NCBI GenBank assembly: GCA_001599715.1
Contig: BCHU01000006.1
Location: 434,001 to 498,000, forward strand
Length of the DNA stretch: 64,000 nt
Direction: 5' to 3'
Source: Phaeotremella fagi
Lineage: Eukaryota > Basidiomycota > Tremellomycetes > Tremellales > Phaeotremellaceae
Shown: positions 11,234 to 30,021 of the stretch, piece by piece
How the letters are laid out: every line of letters begins with the position of its first letter
Position numbering within the stretch: position 1 is the first letter of the stretch
Program-made: the position numbers and the translations under genes
The notes under the pieces: generated by a model
Seen by the model: only the letters and a program-made list of their open reading frames with translations
Told to the model about the DNA's origin: nothing
Database searches by the model: none

Positions 11234-13481
11234 TCATTTCTCTTCAGTGATTTCATCCATTTCCTCATCAAACCTATTATCCCCATCTTCATGAACCAAA
11301 TCCAACCCATTCCCATTCCCAAGAACCTGGACCTGACTCTGCTCCGGTAAAAACTGTTTCAAAGCATCAACATCCCAACCCCCCTTCCTGTTGATCAACC
11401 AATCATCCATATAATCACAGGTATCCGGATTAACAGGACCGTCCTGTTCGCAAATAATGAATTGAGGACATTTCCCACATGGGATCTGAGTTTGTCCAAT
11501 CGTCAATGAAAGTTTGATACGTCTGGTCGCACGATAGACTATGGCTGTATCGGATAAATCTAGAATGTTACCCATGACGTTACTGAAGAGATTGTTTGGG
11601 TTGGGGAGTTGAAGATGTTTCGAAGGTTTGATTCTTTGTTTTTGATTGTCTAGGTCGTCGGAATCCACTGAGGAGACTGAGATTTCTGATTCGGCTGAGG
11701 AAGTATCGGAATCACTGTCTGTTGAATCGGGATCTGAATCTGAATCTGAGTCAGAGTCGGAGTCGGAATCTGGATCTGAATCTGAGTCCGAATCCGAATC
11801 AGAGGAATCCCGTTTACGTTTAGATTTACTCGATTTCGATTTGGAACTGGATTTGGATTTTGAACTTGATTTCGATTTAGATTTGGATTTGGATTTTGAG
11901 TTTGGGTTTGAATCGTCCTCTAAGAGATCGTGGATGTCTACTAGTTCTTCGTCTGAAGATTCAGATCCAGCATCGGAATCGGTATCGATCTTGGACTGCT
12001 TGCGTGTCAGTTGAGGCATCCCCACAACATGCACAACAACTCACCTTTTTCTTCTTCCTATCTCTCTCCTTCTCCTTCTTCCTCTTAGCCTTTGCTTTTG
12101 CCTTCTTCTCCTTTTCCTTCTTCTTCTTCTCTCTCTCCTTCAACTTCTTCTTCTTCTCTTTCTCCTTTTCTTTAGCTCTAAGTCTCTCCCTTTCCTTCTC
12201 CTTCTCCCTTCTTTTCTTCTCTTTAATCTTTTCTTTCTCTTTCTCACGTTCCTTCCGCCTCTTCCTCTCTTTCTCTTCATCATCAATCTCATCATCCGAT
12301 CCAACAACTTTTCGTTTCTTCTTAGAAGGTCCAGCTCCATCTTCATCCGATGATCTATCGTCTTCGTCATCTTCGTCGACATGGACTCCACCCAATGGTC
12401 TGACGGTTTCTACTAATCCATCTAATTCTAGGGCTCGCATACATTCCATGACGTTTTTCACTGTCAGAGCGGATTGAGTGATGTTCTTGTCTTTGATGTA
12501 TTTGAGCAAGGAGTGGGGGGTAGGTAATTGACTTGTTTTTGATGGTGGGTTGATTGGGTTTGGGACAAGTTGCGAAGGGTCAGATTTTGATTTGTTAGGT
12601 GGGAAGCTCTGCAGTATTGTAAGCTACTGATACTAATTTGACAAGTCAAGTAGCTTACCAGTTGAGTAACTCTTTGTAGAAGGACTTTGCACAAAAGCGT
12701 AACCATCTGATCATCGTATTCTTTCGAATCGTCGAACCAAATTCCACCAACTAATTTTTCTGGAGGTTTCAGATGTGACAAAATATATAGGGGTTTCAAT
12801 GGTGCCTAAAAGTTTTGATACTCAATCACTGCTATGTAAATGAGTTCGTTAGGACCTACGTTGACACTCTTGAATGTCTTGATGTGATTCTCCTTTTCTA
12901 GAAAAGCCAACGTCCGCCTGAGTAACGAAAGATGCATCACATCCTGACCGATTTCACGATGAATAGCTTGTGTAGCGACACCTATAAAGACATTCAGGAA
13001 GTTTCAAACACTACAATATAAATGACGAACCTCTATCACCATATCTACCTATCAAATTCAAAACTATTTTCTGTTCCTCTGTCAAAGTCGTTTTCCTGTT
13101 TATTGGAAATTAGCTATACCTCATGAATTTCAAACCGAGGACAAACTTACTTTTTGACCTCATCAACAGTCACCGCTGTGTATAACAGGAAGTCATCTTT
13201 ACCCTTTGAAGTTACGAATAATCTCTGTGAACTGTGTTAGTGTGTTGGTGATCAGACGAGTCGGAACGACAAACCTTTGATACTAATGACGTTATGGATG
13301 AAATGATATCTTTACGATTCATCCCAGGCATAGAAGCTTCCAATTGAGCTTGAGTCATGTGCTGTAGGCATTTGTCAGTGTTGTCTCATGTTTTGCTGAA
13401 GAAGCCCCAACTGACCTGATTCTTAGCTCGCATCACTTTCTTGTAGACCTGTTGGTCCGAGGCGGTAAGAGCTCCTGACAT
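11234..13481 (-). CDS. RPC34: RNA polymerase III subunit RPC34/RPC6 with large charged insert
   Basis: This is a subunit of the Pol III-specific heterotrimer that opens the promoter and contacts TFIIIB. The N-terminus starts MSGALTASDQQVYKKVMRAK. Winged-helix segments follow (MNRKDIISSITSLVSKRLF; LIGRYGDRGVATQAIHREIG; LAFLEKENHIKTFKSVN), then the LKPLYILSHLKPPEKLVGG and GIWFDDSKEYD region. The C-terminal Fe-S motif is intact: IPCGKCPQFIICEQDGPVNP with DTCDYMDDWL. Between the third winged helix and this domain sits an insert of roughly 200 residues: an acidic stretch and SKKKRKV-like basic motif, about 90 residues of Lys/Glu/Arg (12044-12323), then Ser-Lys and Ser-Asp repeats (11683-11911). 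An intron (about 12003-12045) separates the two repeat types. Human and yeast orthologues are roughly 315 residues; this one is about twice that. Confidence 0.9.
11683..11911 (-). repeat. Ser-Lys / Ser-Asp coding repeat in RPC34
   Basis: The hexamer-like array encodes (SK)n interrupted by SSSK units, then (SD)n with occasional SDPD, ending in SAESE. On the plus strand it appears as repeated gaatct/gagtcg variants. The codon-level variety argues against a single very recent expansion. Confidence 0.85.
12044..12323 (-). repeat. Lys/Glu/Arg-rich coding repeat in RPC34
   Basis: About 90 residues are almost only K, E and R (KEKEKEKKKKLKEREKKKK and similar), encoded by a purine-rich strand; the plus strand shows ctt/ctc tracts. 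It is likely a single extended charged alpha-helix, or disordered. It begins next to a PKKKRKV-like motif (SKKKRKV) that could serve as a nuclear localisation signal. Confidence 0.85.
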
Positions 13482-13930
13482 TTTCGGTTTCGGTGTGTTG
13501 TTTCTCAAAACCACAGATACAGTAAAGAGGTATGCGGATGAACCACTGTGATATGGGACACTCTCTTGTCTATATATCTATACTAATTGATAGCAGAGAA
13601 ATGAAAATGTTATTGTTGATTTTTAACACAGACAATTATGAAACTCGAATGGTTTATTACGTGTATTTTGTTTTGCTCGCGTGGCATTATCAATCTGCCA
13701 GTATGTACGAGTACTTGTATCGTTAACCGTCAATCTAAAGTCAGGCTATCAAGTCACATTCAGCAATCAAACGTATATAGAACAGAACAGTAGAATACTA
13801 TAACCAGCTAGGACAAGACACCCAATCTTTATCTTATATCAAATCTAGTATCAAATTCACTCCCACTCTCCCCTCATCCGGGTAGCAAACCGATGGTCGT
13901 GTCCAGATAGAATCGATACTTAGATAAAAA
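13482..13930. other. Divergent promoter region (RPC34 / TOR)
   Basis: This is about 450 bp between the start codons of two oppositely oriented genes and must carry both promoters. I see no distinct repeats or RNA gene. A 64-codon plus frame at 13532-13726 has no family character. Confidence 0.5.
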
Positions 13931-22567
<8,637 letters not shown>

Positions 22568-23330
22568 TATGTGTTTTTTTCCTCTGTTTTGGACGGTTGA
22601 GATTATTTAATTGTTGTACGAAGATATGAAAGTGGAAAGGATTATATACATTATACCGTCATGAGATAACGATACGCATTGAATAGTTATTTATCTGAGT
22701 ACAAGCAAAAGCATGATAATTGTGGCAAAACATGTCAGTGATCAGAGAAGCCGTTGAAGTCGCACACATAAACCCACCTCATTGATTTTCTTTCCCTAAA
22801 CATGCATATCCTTTCATAGACAGGATCACAGTGAAATCTAAGCAATCTCCTCTTTTTTCTTTATCCTTTCATCCCCTCCCAACCTGTCCTCTTCAACGAC
22901 ACAAGTACCTAAACTACCGATCCGAGTTCTCGAGTACAGTATGTATCTTTGTGGAAAGTTCTTCTTGCATCTGAAGCCCGTGCCACTGGCATTACACACT
23001 TACACATTTAGGGAAGTAACCCAATTTAGCATTCTAGACAAATGACTTCCTGCGACTTCTGATCGACTTCGGTTTTTGAGAACTGGGGAGGGCAAGAGAC
23101 CCGGGGAGAAATGCTCTAGGTGATCGCCAAACTTTGATAAAGTTGGTGATTGCAGAGAACCTTAGTCAGATAAATTGACTTCCGGTTAAGTCCCACAGCG
23201 CTAATGATGTCATGCTCTCTTGACAGTACGAATTCATCCCTCTTGCAAACATACATAACATTTTCCCATCAAAAAATCAAAACAATGACCACCACTAGAG
23301 TCCCCCGGTAGGTTTTCCACAGAACTCCAA
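22568..23330. other. Intergenic region with a possible orphan promoter and first exon
   Basis: This is downstream of TOR and downstream of the minus-strand gene that ends at 23331, so no known gene needs a promoter here. Yet the last 100 bases look like a plus-strand 5' leader: a C/T/A-rich tract, then an ATG at 23285 with A-rich context, MTTTRVP, and a gtaggt donor at 23308. No continuation was found on the plus strand. The remainder is AT-rich with nothing recognised. Confidence 0.35.
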
Positions 23331-24080
23331 CTAGTTATAGCCACGACCGACAAAAACATCATCGGAAGTTATGGTGAGATCGATCTTCTCACGAACCCCT
23401 TTAGCAAGACTTTGAGTATCGATCTTCAAGACGTCTCTGCATTCCTTCTGCGGATCCCACTCTGTAAACCAAAGTCGACTGTCAAAAACGATATCATTGA
23501 AATAAGTAGAGAAAGTCTCATAAATAGAATCGAACAATCTTGCATTTTTCATGATCAGGACGCCCCTGGGGTCATCTAAGTCGGCTGAATCAAAGTAATT
23601 TCAGTCAGCTTCTGATTCTATCATGAATTTTTACGTGGTAGAGGTAAGACACCTCTATGAAGTAGACAATAACTTACTCTCATAATTCTTACCGGCCACA
23701 ATCAAGAATCTACTAGTAGCGTTCTCGTAATCACACCCAACTCTAAATTTCCTGTCTGTCGCTGGAACGATTGAAAAGAATTGTTTTGGGTGGTTTGAAT
23801 GTGATGCGTAGAGTGATTTTGAATTGACAAGTGAGAAAGGATGTTCGGAGAACATGGACGTCTTGAGTAATTCTTCATACACCACCGGCTTACCGTCGAA
23901 CACCATCTTGTCGAGACCAATCTCACTAAATAAAGTGGCACCATCAGTTGAGACTTTCCAATTGCCAAAGGAGAAGATTTTGCTCTCAGCAGAAGTGTTG
24001 AGTTGTTGTTCTTCGACTGACGTATCGAGTGATTGATCACGTGGACTTGAGGTAGGGTGTTGTTCGTCGGTTGTAGACAT
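23331..24080 (-). CDS. Divergent member of unknown small-protein family A
   Basis: Two exons (23678-24080 and 23331-23584) give 218 residues starting MSTTDEQ. I recognise no known domain. It shares layout with the four genes at 42.3-46.0 kb: an MST start, a hydrophilic leader, W-x-x-S-x-D-x-x-x-L-x-x-E-x-x-LD (here NWKVSTDGATLFSEIGLDKM), a short hydrophobic core strand (SLYASHSNHPKQFFSIV), then I-x-x-x-x-x-NY just before a phase-1 intron. The second exon ends in a helix-like segment (LAKGVREKIDLTITSDD) that aligns by eye with FARAIEADNIISEVS of the array genes. Sequence identity is low, so kinship rests on gene structure plus these anchors. No signal peptide, membrane span or zinc motif was seen. 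An ATG 33 bases upstream is possible but less likely. Confidence 0.6.
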
Positions 24081-24620
24081 GTTGATTTGATGAAAGAAGT
24101 GTTGATCGTACAAATTGAAAAGTTTTGTTTAACGGTGGCGAAAATGGATGTTAAGAAGAGGGGGAAAAACAATCAGTAAAGCTCTTTTATGTCTTCAAGA
24201 CTGGAATTCATGAAAGGTCTTCTTGTCTTCCAGTGAAACCATGACACTGTTAAAAAAGGCTCCACTAGAAGTCTTCAAACAAAGGATACCGAAACAATTT
24301 CATGAGATTTGTGGAAAATGACGATGAAAAGCCGATCGAACTGCTTGACCGAAAAACTCATGAAAGGGTCGGTGAAATTTAAATGAAAATAAAGAAAATG
24401 ATTATGCCAATCTCTTTTTCGCACAAATACATAAATCGACCATTTTACATTTTACAGGAAATTGATTTCAACGAATACATGTATCGCCCAACCGTAACAA
24501 ACAAAACGAGCCCAGCATTGCCCAGAAATTCTCAAAAGGCATGCAAAGTCAATCGATCCATAAGATTCAACAACACCTCCTTTCTCCTGATCACCCCATT
24601 CTCGAAATCTGAACCGCCAC
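24081..24620. other. Intergenic region
   Basis: AT-rich sequence between the family A gene (promoter side) and the 3' end of the first RNase III-like gene. A G/A-rich stretch just upstream of 24080 contains gtggcgaaaat, similar to the element upstream of the 42-46 kb relatives. The 86-codon plus frame at 24383-24643 is not convincing. Confidence 0.5.
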
Positions 24621-25648
24621 TCATATTTTCAATAGCTGTCTGACCTTCCATGCAGCCACAGTTTTAGCGGCTTTGATACTTTCTCGACAAGCTGTTGCTA
24701 ATCTAAAACAGGAAACGGTATTGATGACAGATCAGCAAATCTTGAGCTGATCATCTACGTTGTAAACAGAAACTCACATGTTTCTGCCATCGCCAGTGAC
24801 GACTGAACAAGTAACTTTCCAATGTGCCTCACCCTCCGCCCCCAGCCCCTCTTCATATTCCGGCATCCGATCAAAATTCTTAATGAAATATTGATTGAGC
24901 ACAGCAACGGAGCCCACAGTCAGCCGATCTTCTTCCGGTTCATCACCTGAATTATTAGTTCTAGATTGAATCTCAGCTTTCAAAGATTCATAAGCGAACA
25001 TCGCTAGTGGCGTGAAAAGTTTTCTTAACCATTGATCGATTTCATCGATTGTTTGACCGTTTGTTTTGGATTGGATCGATTTGTAGTATTTGTGAAGTCC
25101 TCCTATGTAGGATTCGAAGATACTGGCTTGGATTTTTGGTTCGGTTTTGATCACTGGTAGACTTGATGGATTTCCTAGGAGGTTGTCAGGAAGATGGTAA
25201 CGGACTGAGAGTTGGCCTAAGGTCGAGTTACTGGTGAGAAGGGATCGTAGGATCTACGGAACGTGAGTTCAGTTCTGATCAATGCCAATTGAGTTAGATG
25301 ACACAACATACCGTTGAAGGACCTTGTTTTAAACTTGGATACATATCATCAAGAAGCGTTGTGACCGAGTATTCTGATCATTTCAAACTAAAACACTTTA
25401 TATAAGGAAACACGAATGAACATACCCAGAATTGCATCACCGAAATGTTCCAATTTCTCGTAATCTTCACTGATATACCCATCTTTGTAATTCATTTCAA
25501 GTGCATTCTTGAGCTTTCCAAGTAAACTCGAATGTGTGAATACTAAATTTCTGATTACAAGATCGTTGATTGGTGGTAGTTCTGGTAAAGGGATGAATGG
25601 GAGTGGGGGGAGAGTGAAAGTACTTAGACTGTTGTTGACTAAAGGCAT
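24621..25648 (-). CDS. RNase III-domain + dsRBD protein, copy 1
   Basis: Four exons (25426-25648, a 62-nt exon near 25310-25375, 24778-25253, 24621-24702) give about 280 residues. The RNase III domain shows LVIRNLVFTHSSL, the signature YEKLEHFGDAILG, DMYPSLKQGPST-ILRSLLTSN and QASIFESYIGGLHKYY. A dsRNA-binding-like C-terminus follows (HWKVTCSV, then ACRESIKAAKTVAAWKVRQL). In active class I enzymes, two conserved Glu and one Asp of the signature act with an Asp three residues before the final Glu. Here the signature acids and that Glu (IFESY) are kept, but the partner Asp is Ser. The acidic residue before the LRS helix is Gln. The cell role is unknown: reduced-activity nuclease, dsRNA-binding protein, or mitoribosome-type relative. 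A tandem paralogue lies 301 bp upstream on the same strand. Confidence 0.8.
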
Positions 25649-25949
25649 TTTGGGGTGTTATGTTGTGTAAGCTTGCTTATCAGACGAGAGAATGATTGGA
25701 TCGATTGTTAGGAAGAAGAACGAGAAGAACCAATAGGAGTCATGGTGCATGCATGTAGTTGTGTGCTGTTTGTGTACCGTATCCATGCACCGTTTTGGTT
25801 GTGGCAGAAGGACAATTGAGACTGATGCCACTAACGGTGGCACAGTAGAATGAAAAGACATTTCAAGTACCAGACTTGGTTGAATACATATGGATATCGA
25901 AAACTAATCAACTACTGTACCACCACGATCCTTCTCATAAAACAAACCA
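25649..25949. other. Spacer between the two RNase III-like genes
   Basis: 301 bp holding the promoter of copy 1 and the 3' end of copy 2. It contains a short direct motif (gcatgcatg near 25748). No gene was seen. Confidence 0.5.
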
Positions 25950-27021
25950 TCAAAGGCTAATACCCATTTGTTCCAAAATGTCTTCCGCACAAAGAGTTTT
26001 TGCGTCTTGTTTTTTCATAGCGACCTGAGTTGATGACCTAAAGTAGAGTCAGCAGAATCCCAGATGTAGAATGTTTATGGTTCGGCGTACCACTCTTGAC
26101 CCTTGTAACTGCCTGTTTCACAAGTAACACGCCAAGGTCCATTAGTAGCCCCATCACCTAAAGACGTTGCATCCCAAGTCGGTAAATCCAATTGTCTCGA
26201 ACCAAAGATTTCATTCAAATGCATCAATGGGTTGTGGATTCTGCGTTTCTTGATGACGACATCCGTTGTTGAATCCAAGTTCGGATTGGTATTGTTGTTT
26301 GTTGATAAATGACTTCTAACAGATTCAATAGCCCATCTAGCGATTGGTTCGAAAATGTCGATCAACCATTCATAAACCACTTGGAAAGGTTGTGGTCGAG
26401 ATTGTCGTCGTTGATTAATCTCTTTAATATCTTTTCCATTAGATAGAAAACGTGAATGGTATAAATAAAGACCACCGATGTAAGCTTCGAACAGAGCTGA
26501 TTTGACTTTGATCTGTGTTTTCAACATGTCAATCTGGACTGGATGAGCGTTCAGGCGATCTGATAATCGATAATGATCAGATAATTGGACTAAAGTTTCG
26601 TTATTGACCAAATGGGATTTGAGTAGCTTAAAAAGAAAGGTTGTAAAACTTAAAAAACTCGGTAATCAAATTTCAAACATACAGTAGCAGATCCAGGTGG
26701 TAAACTAGGGAACAAATCGTTCAAATGGATAGCAATAACAGCGCCTAAACATAAAATCAGTTTACCGAACAGTAAAATCTCCCCAGAAGTCATACCCAAA
26801 ATCCCATCACCGAGATGTTCATATTTCTCATAATCAGGTCGTGAAGTCGAAACGATTTCGAAACTAGTCGGTAAACAAGGTAACATGTGTTGACTTGAAT
26901 GGGTGAAAATTATTCTTTTGATATTGTCATCAGGGATTTCTGGGAGTTTTGGTAAGTCTTTCAAGATTGAGGATGGGAGTTTGGGGAGGACGAAATTTGT
27001 TGGTGTTGGAATTTGATTCAT
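25950..27021 (-). CDS. RNase III-domain + dsRBD protein, copy 2
   Basis: Four exons (26796-27021, 26683-26744, 26091-26626, 25950-26037) sum to 912 nt or 303 residues. The RNase III domain shows IKRIIFTHSSQ, signature YEKYEHLGDGILG, LFPSLPPGSAT-LLKSHLVNNE and KSALFEAYIGGLYLY. The C-terminus resembles a dsRBD (GPWRVTCETGSYKGQEW, then MKKQDAKTLCAEDILEQMG). As in copy 1, the signature Glu/Asp and the final Glu are kept, but the Asp expected three residues before it is Ala, and the acidic residue before the LKS helix is Pro. Intron positions match copy 1 (after the signature Gly, after the ST/AT, and inside the dsRBD), so the pair comes from one tandem duplication, now strongly diverged. The last exon removes a premature stop in the unspliced frame (EWYAEP). 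Confidence 0.8.
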
Positions 27022-27820
27022 TTTGGGTTGGAGATTGAGGATCTTTGATTGCGGTTGTGAGTGCTTTATGTATCAGTTGGAGAGGGGATCACGTCAGCCA
27101 GATCGAGATTAGAATGATACGTTTTACGATGCTTCGATACGCTGTGACCGCATGATATGTTTGAAATTCGGTATCAATCAGATCAAAGACATAAGTGACG
27201 AAAACACCCATGTAGAAAGTCTCAAATGAAAAGTCATGTCACAAAAAAGATGCATCAAAACACGAAAGGAAATGTTCTGAACCCGAGTCAAGGTCCCCCA
27301 ATCTATCACGACCCTCAAAGAGGAAATCAGATATAAACAAGGACCTCCGGCTTAATATCAAAGTCAGTCCATTAGACATTCCTAAGAACGACAACGGTGG
27401 GATCAATATTTCCACTCCCACTTGGTACCATCTCCTTTTTGAACGGGAGACGGGGGCTGAACTGTATAAAGTCACAGCAGTGGGGGGATGGTTTTGGATT
27501 TTGGATGTGCTGCTTCGATTGGATTGGTTTTTGAGATTGTTTGCATAAAGCTGATATTAGTTACATGGTGATTAATGTTAGAATCAACCCAATTGTTTTT
27601 TCAGTGACTTGGCTTCGAAGATACGGGATTTAGCGGTGATATAGTTAATTCAAACCATGTGGCAAAAGGAACAATAAGCCTTTATTGTTATCGTGCCTTA
27701 ATGCATCTGCTTGTACGAATTCAGCCAAGTAAATCACCTCCATCTACATCTCCATCTCCACCTACATCCAAATCAACCATCTGTATATATCATCTATCTA
27801 CACCACCACCACCACCCAAA
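27022..27820. other. Divergent intergenic region (RNase III copy 2 / G-gamma)
   Basis: About 800 bp that must hold promoters for both flanking genes. The G-gamma-proximal leader is C/A-rich (repeated ccacctacatct units near 27738-27770, caccaccacc near 27811). A minus frame at 27239-27475 is unconvincing. Nothing else was recognised. Confidence 0.5.
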
Positions 27821-28197
27821 ATGATACCAACTAGACCACACAAACAATCAATGGCAGAACTCAAATTACGTAGATTAACAGAACATAACCAAAGACTACG
27901 TGAAGATTTAGCCAGACCAAGGATAAGAGTTAGTGAAGCCAGTGTAGGGTAGGTACTCTCTCTACGCTTAAGGCTAACGATGAATTGCAGACTCATTAAA
28001 TATTGTACTTCGACTAAAGATCCTATTGTATGTCTTAACACTCGTTTGATTTCAATGGTAATCCTGATAAACCTTATAGTTACCCTCTGTTTGGGGTCCT
28101 CCTGGTAAAGGTGGTGATCCGTATGCACCTCCCGAACAAGGATGTTGTTCATGTAAGTCAAGCTGGTTCACTTAAAGCTGACGGTTAAGTGATGTAA
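27821..28197 (+). CDS. Heterotrimeric G-protein gamma subunit
   Basis: Four exons (27821-27948, 27991-28027, 28080-28152, 28190-28197) give 81 residues. The core is [31 protein letters not shown], then [20 protein letters not shown] and a C-terminal CCSLM. It fits fungal G-gamma proteins (Ste18/Gpg1-like) of the pheromone pathway, with a coiled-coil that pairs with G-beta. The tail is a CaaX box (CSLM) for farnesylation, preceded by a Cys likely palmitoylated, as in yeast Ste18 (CCTLM). The CaaX box is completed only by splicing: the last exon is 8 nt and supplies two bases of Leu, Met and the stop. A second in-frame Met (MAELK) ten residues in is an alternative start. Confidence 0.93.
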
Positions 28198-28353
28198 AAA
28201 CACTTCTATCTGTGACCTGTAACCTATCATCCACCACCTCACGTTTCCACTACATTTGGATCTGAACAGGATAAAAGAGAACATTAGACTTTGTACCAAT
28301 GTACTTCATTAATTGTACATGCATGAATTAACACGATAACCCCTTTTATCCGA

Positions 28354-29757
28354 TTATCCCATAAGTTGTGAGATATCATCAGGAGGTCTGACAGTTTGCG
28401 AGAAAGTTAACAATCTGCAACAAAGGTATCAGTGAATTGTAATTCTACAACAAGAATCGACATACCGTTTAACAGCCTGAATATATTTCCTCGAAACCTC
28501 ATCATTCAAAACATGAGCGATGTTATCCGCACCAATCTTCTCACGAGCACTACGTTCATGGATACCAACACTAGTAACCCCGATAGGCCAAGCAGCGTTC
28601 CCAATTGATAATCGTAGATAGGCGTCGTTGGCTTTTTGATAGGATCTCGACTGCATGTGGTGTACGATTTCCGCTAGATGTTTCACTACGTCTGGAGGGA
28701 GGTCCTGGGATGTGGTGTCAATTTATTTGGACTATGCGACAAGGGTTTGACAAGACTCACTCTCGATCTTAGGGATTTGAACAATGGTTTGATGTTTTGA
28801 CCGGATTGGACTTGGGTCGCTGCTGCTAATCTACCTTGGGTGGAGCGTTTGACGTCGTCTAAGAGAGCAATCAGTAAAATGACAATAATCAAATCAGCAG
28901 TTCCACATACCAGGACGATTATCCAAAGACTCCTCCCATTCCTTCAAAACGTTCTAACCCCAAAGTCAGCATAACGAAAACCAATCCAAAACAGCTCCAG
29001 AACCCACCTTCAAAGCATAATAAATCAACGGATACAATTTATTAGGATCAGTCTTGATCAAATCCAAATCCAAAATCCCAGTATCTCTATTAACGACTTT
29101 CCTCTCTTCATCCTTTTTATGATCCGTATGATCCAATCTAGCTTTCCGATCGACTTCCCTACTTTCCATTGAATTCTCCATCTCCTCTAAAGCACGTTTC
29201 CAATCGTTCTGATGTGAACTACCTGAACTGCCCCCTCTTTCTTGTAACAGTTCAAGAGCTCTTAGACGTAATCGACGATCTTTGTCTGTTTCACCGAATA
29301 ACCTTATTGGTTGACCTTTCTGTCGGAGTCGACGGATACATTCTTCAGGGGAGATGTTGAAGGCTTCTATTGGTTGAGGGGTGGTTTCGCCCTCACCCTC
29401 GATTGCTGAAGGTTCAGGCGTCCCAGTTCCAGAGAAGGGCGTGGGTGAAGCTGCCAATCTAGCTATTGATTGTAGACGAGCTTTTTCAGCCTATACCAAA
29501 GTCAATAGAGATTGACAAAATGATCAACTGAGTTTAAGTACACTTACATCCCTCTTCAACCTTTCAGCACGTAAAGCGTTCTTCTTGTTGTCAACAGCAA
29601 GTTCTTTCTCTTTCAACAAAAGCGCTTCAGCTTCTTCCTTCTGTCTTTCGATTTCACCTTTACGAAGATATTTCTTGGGTCCTGTTGATGATTCCCCCGT
29701 GTTGAGATCTGCTAGAGATCGCTTTTTGGAGTTTATTTCGGATAGGAGACCGTCCAT
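28354..29757 (-). CDS. PRP18: Pre-mRNA splicing factor Prp18
   Basis: This is a second-step splicing factor that helps dock the 3' splice site. The start is MDGLLSEINSKKRSLADLN, then a charged helix and the small SFM/PRP4-like motif (NISPEECIRRLRQKGQPIRL, FGETDKDRRLRL). The Prp18 domain follows: LKEWEESLDNRP, TQGRLAAATQVQSGQNIKPL, then AYLRLSIGNAAWPIGVTSVG, IHERSAREKI and HVLNDEVSRKYIQAVKRLLT. The end is QTVRPPDDISQLMG, stop 28354-28356. About five short introns. The conserved loop (SIGNAAWPIGVT) is intact. An alternative short frame extending upstream of 29757 lacks family similarity. Confidence 0.95.
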
Positions 29758-30021
29758 TTTTGGATGTTGAGCAGATGAATGAGTTGAGTTGTGAAGGTTC
29801 TTAATTTTAGGTTGACGGAATGACGGAATCAAATTGAATTCCCATCTGGTTACGCTTAGCTATGACATCTTCACAATCTGAGCTTCTACATTCATCCTAT
29901 TCCATCATATAAGCATAGAATCAAATCAATAAGATCCAAGAGATAACCAAACCACCATCTACAACATCCATAAACATCCACATCTTAACATCCCCACAAC
30001 CAACATAAACAAAGGGGAACA

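Noticed and set aside
11646..12477. Plus-strand Ser/Glu and Phe/Ser-rich frames opposite RPC34
   Set aside because: They are antisense of the Ser-Asp and Lys/Glu repeats of RPC34, which carries the conserved Fe-S motif in its own frame.
24383..24643. 86-codon plus frame between family A outlier and RNase III copy 1
   Set aside because: No family resemblance, no good start context or splice structure, and it overlaps the last exon of the RNase III-like gene.
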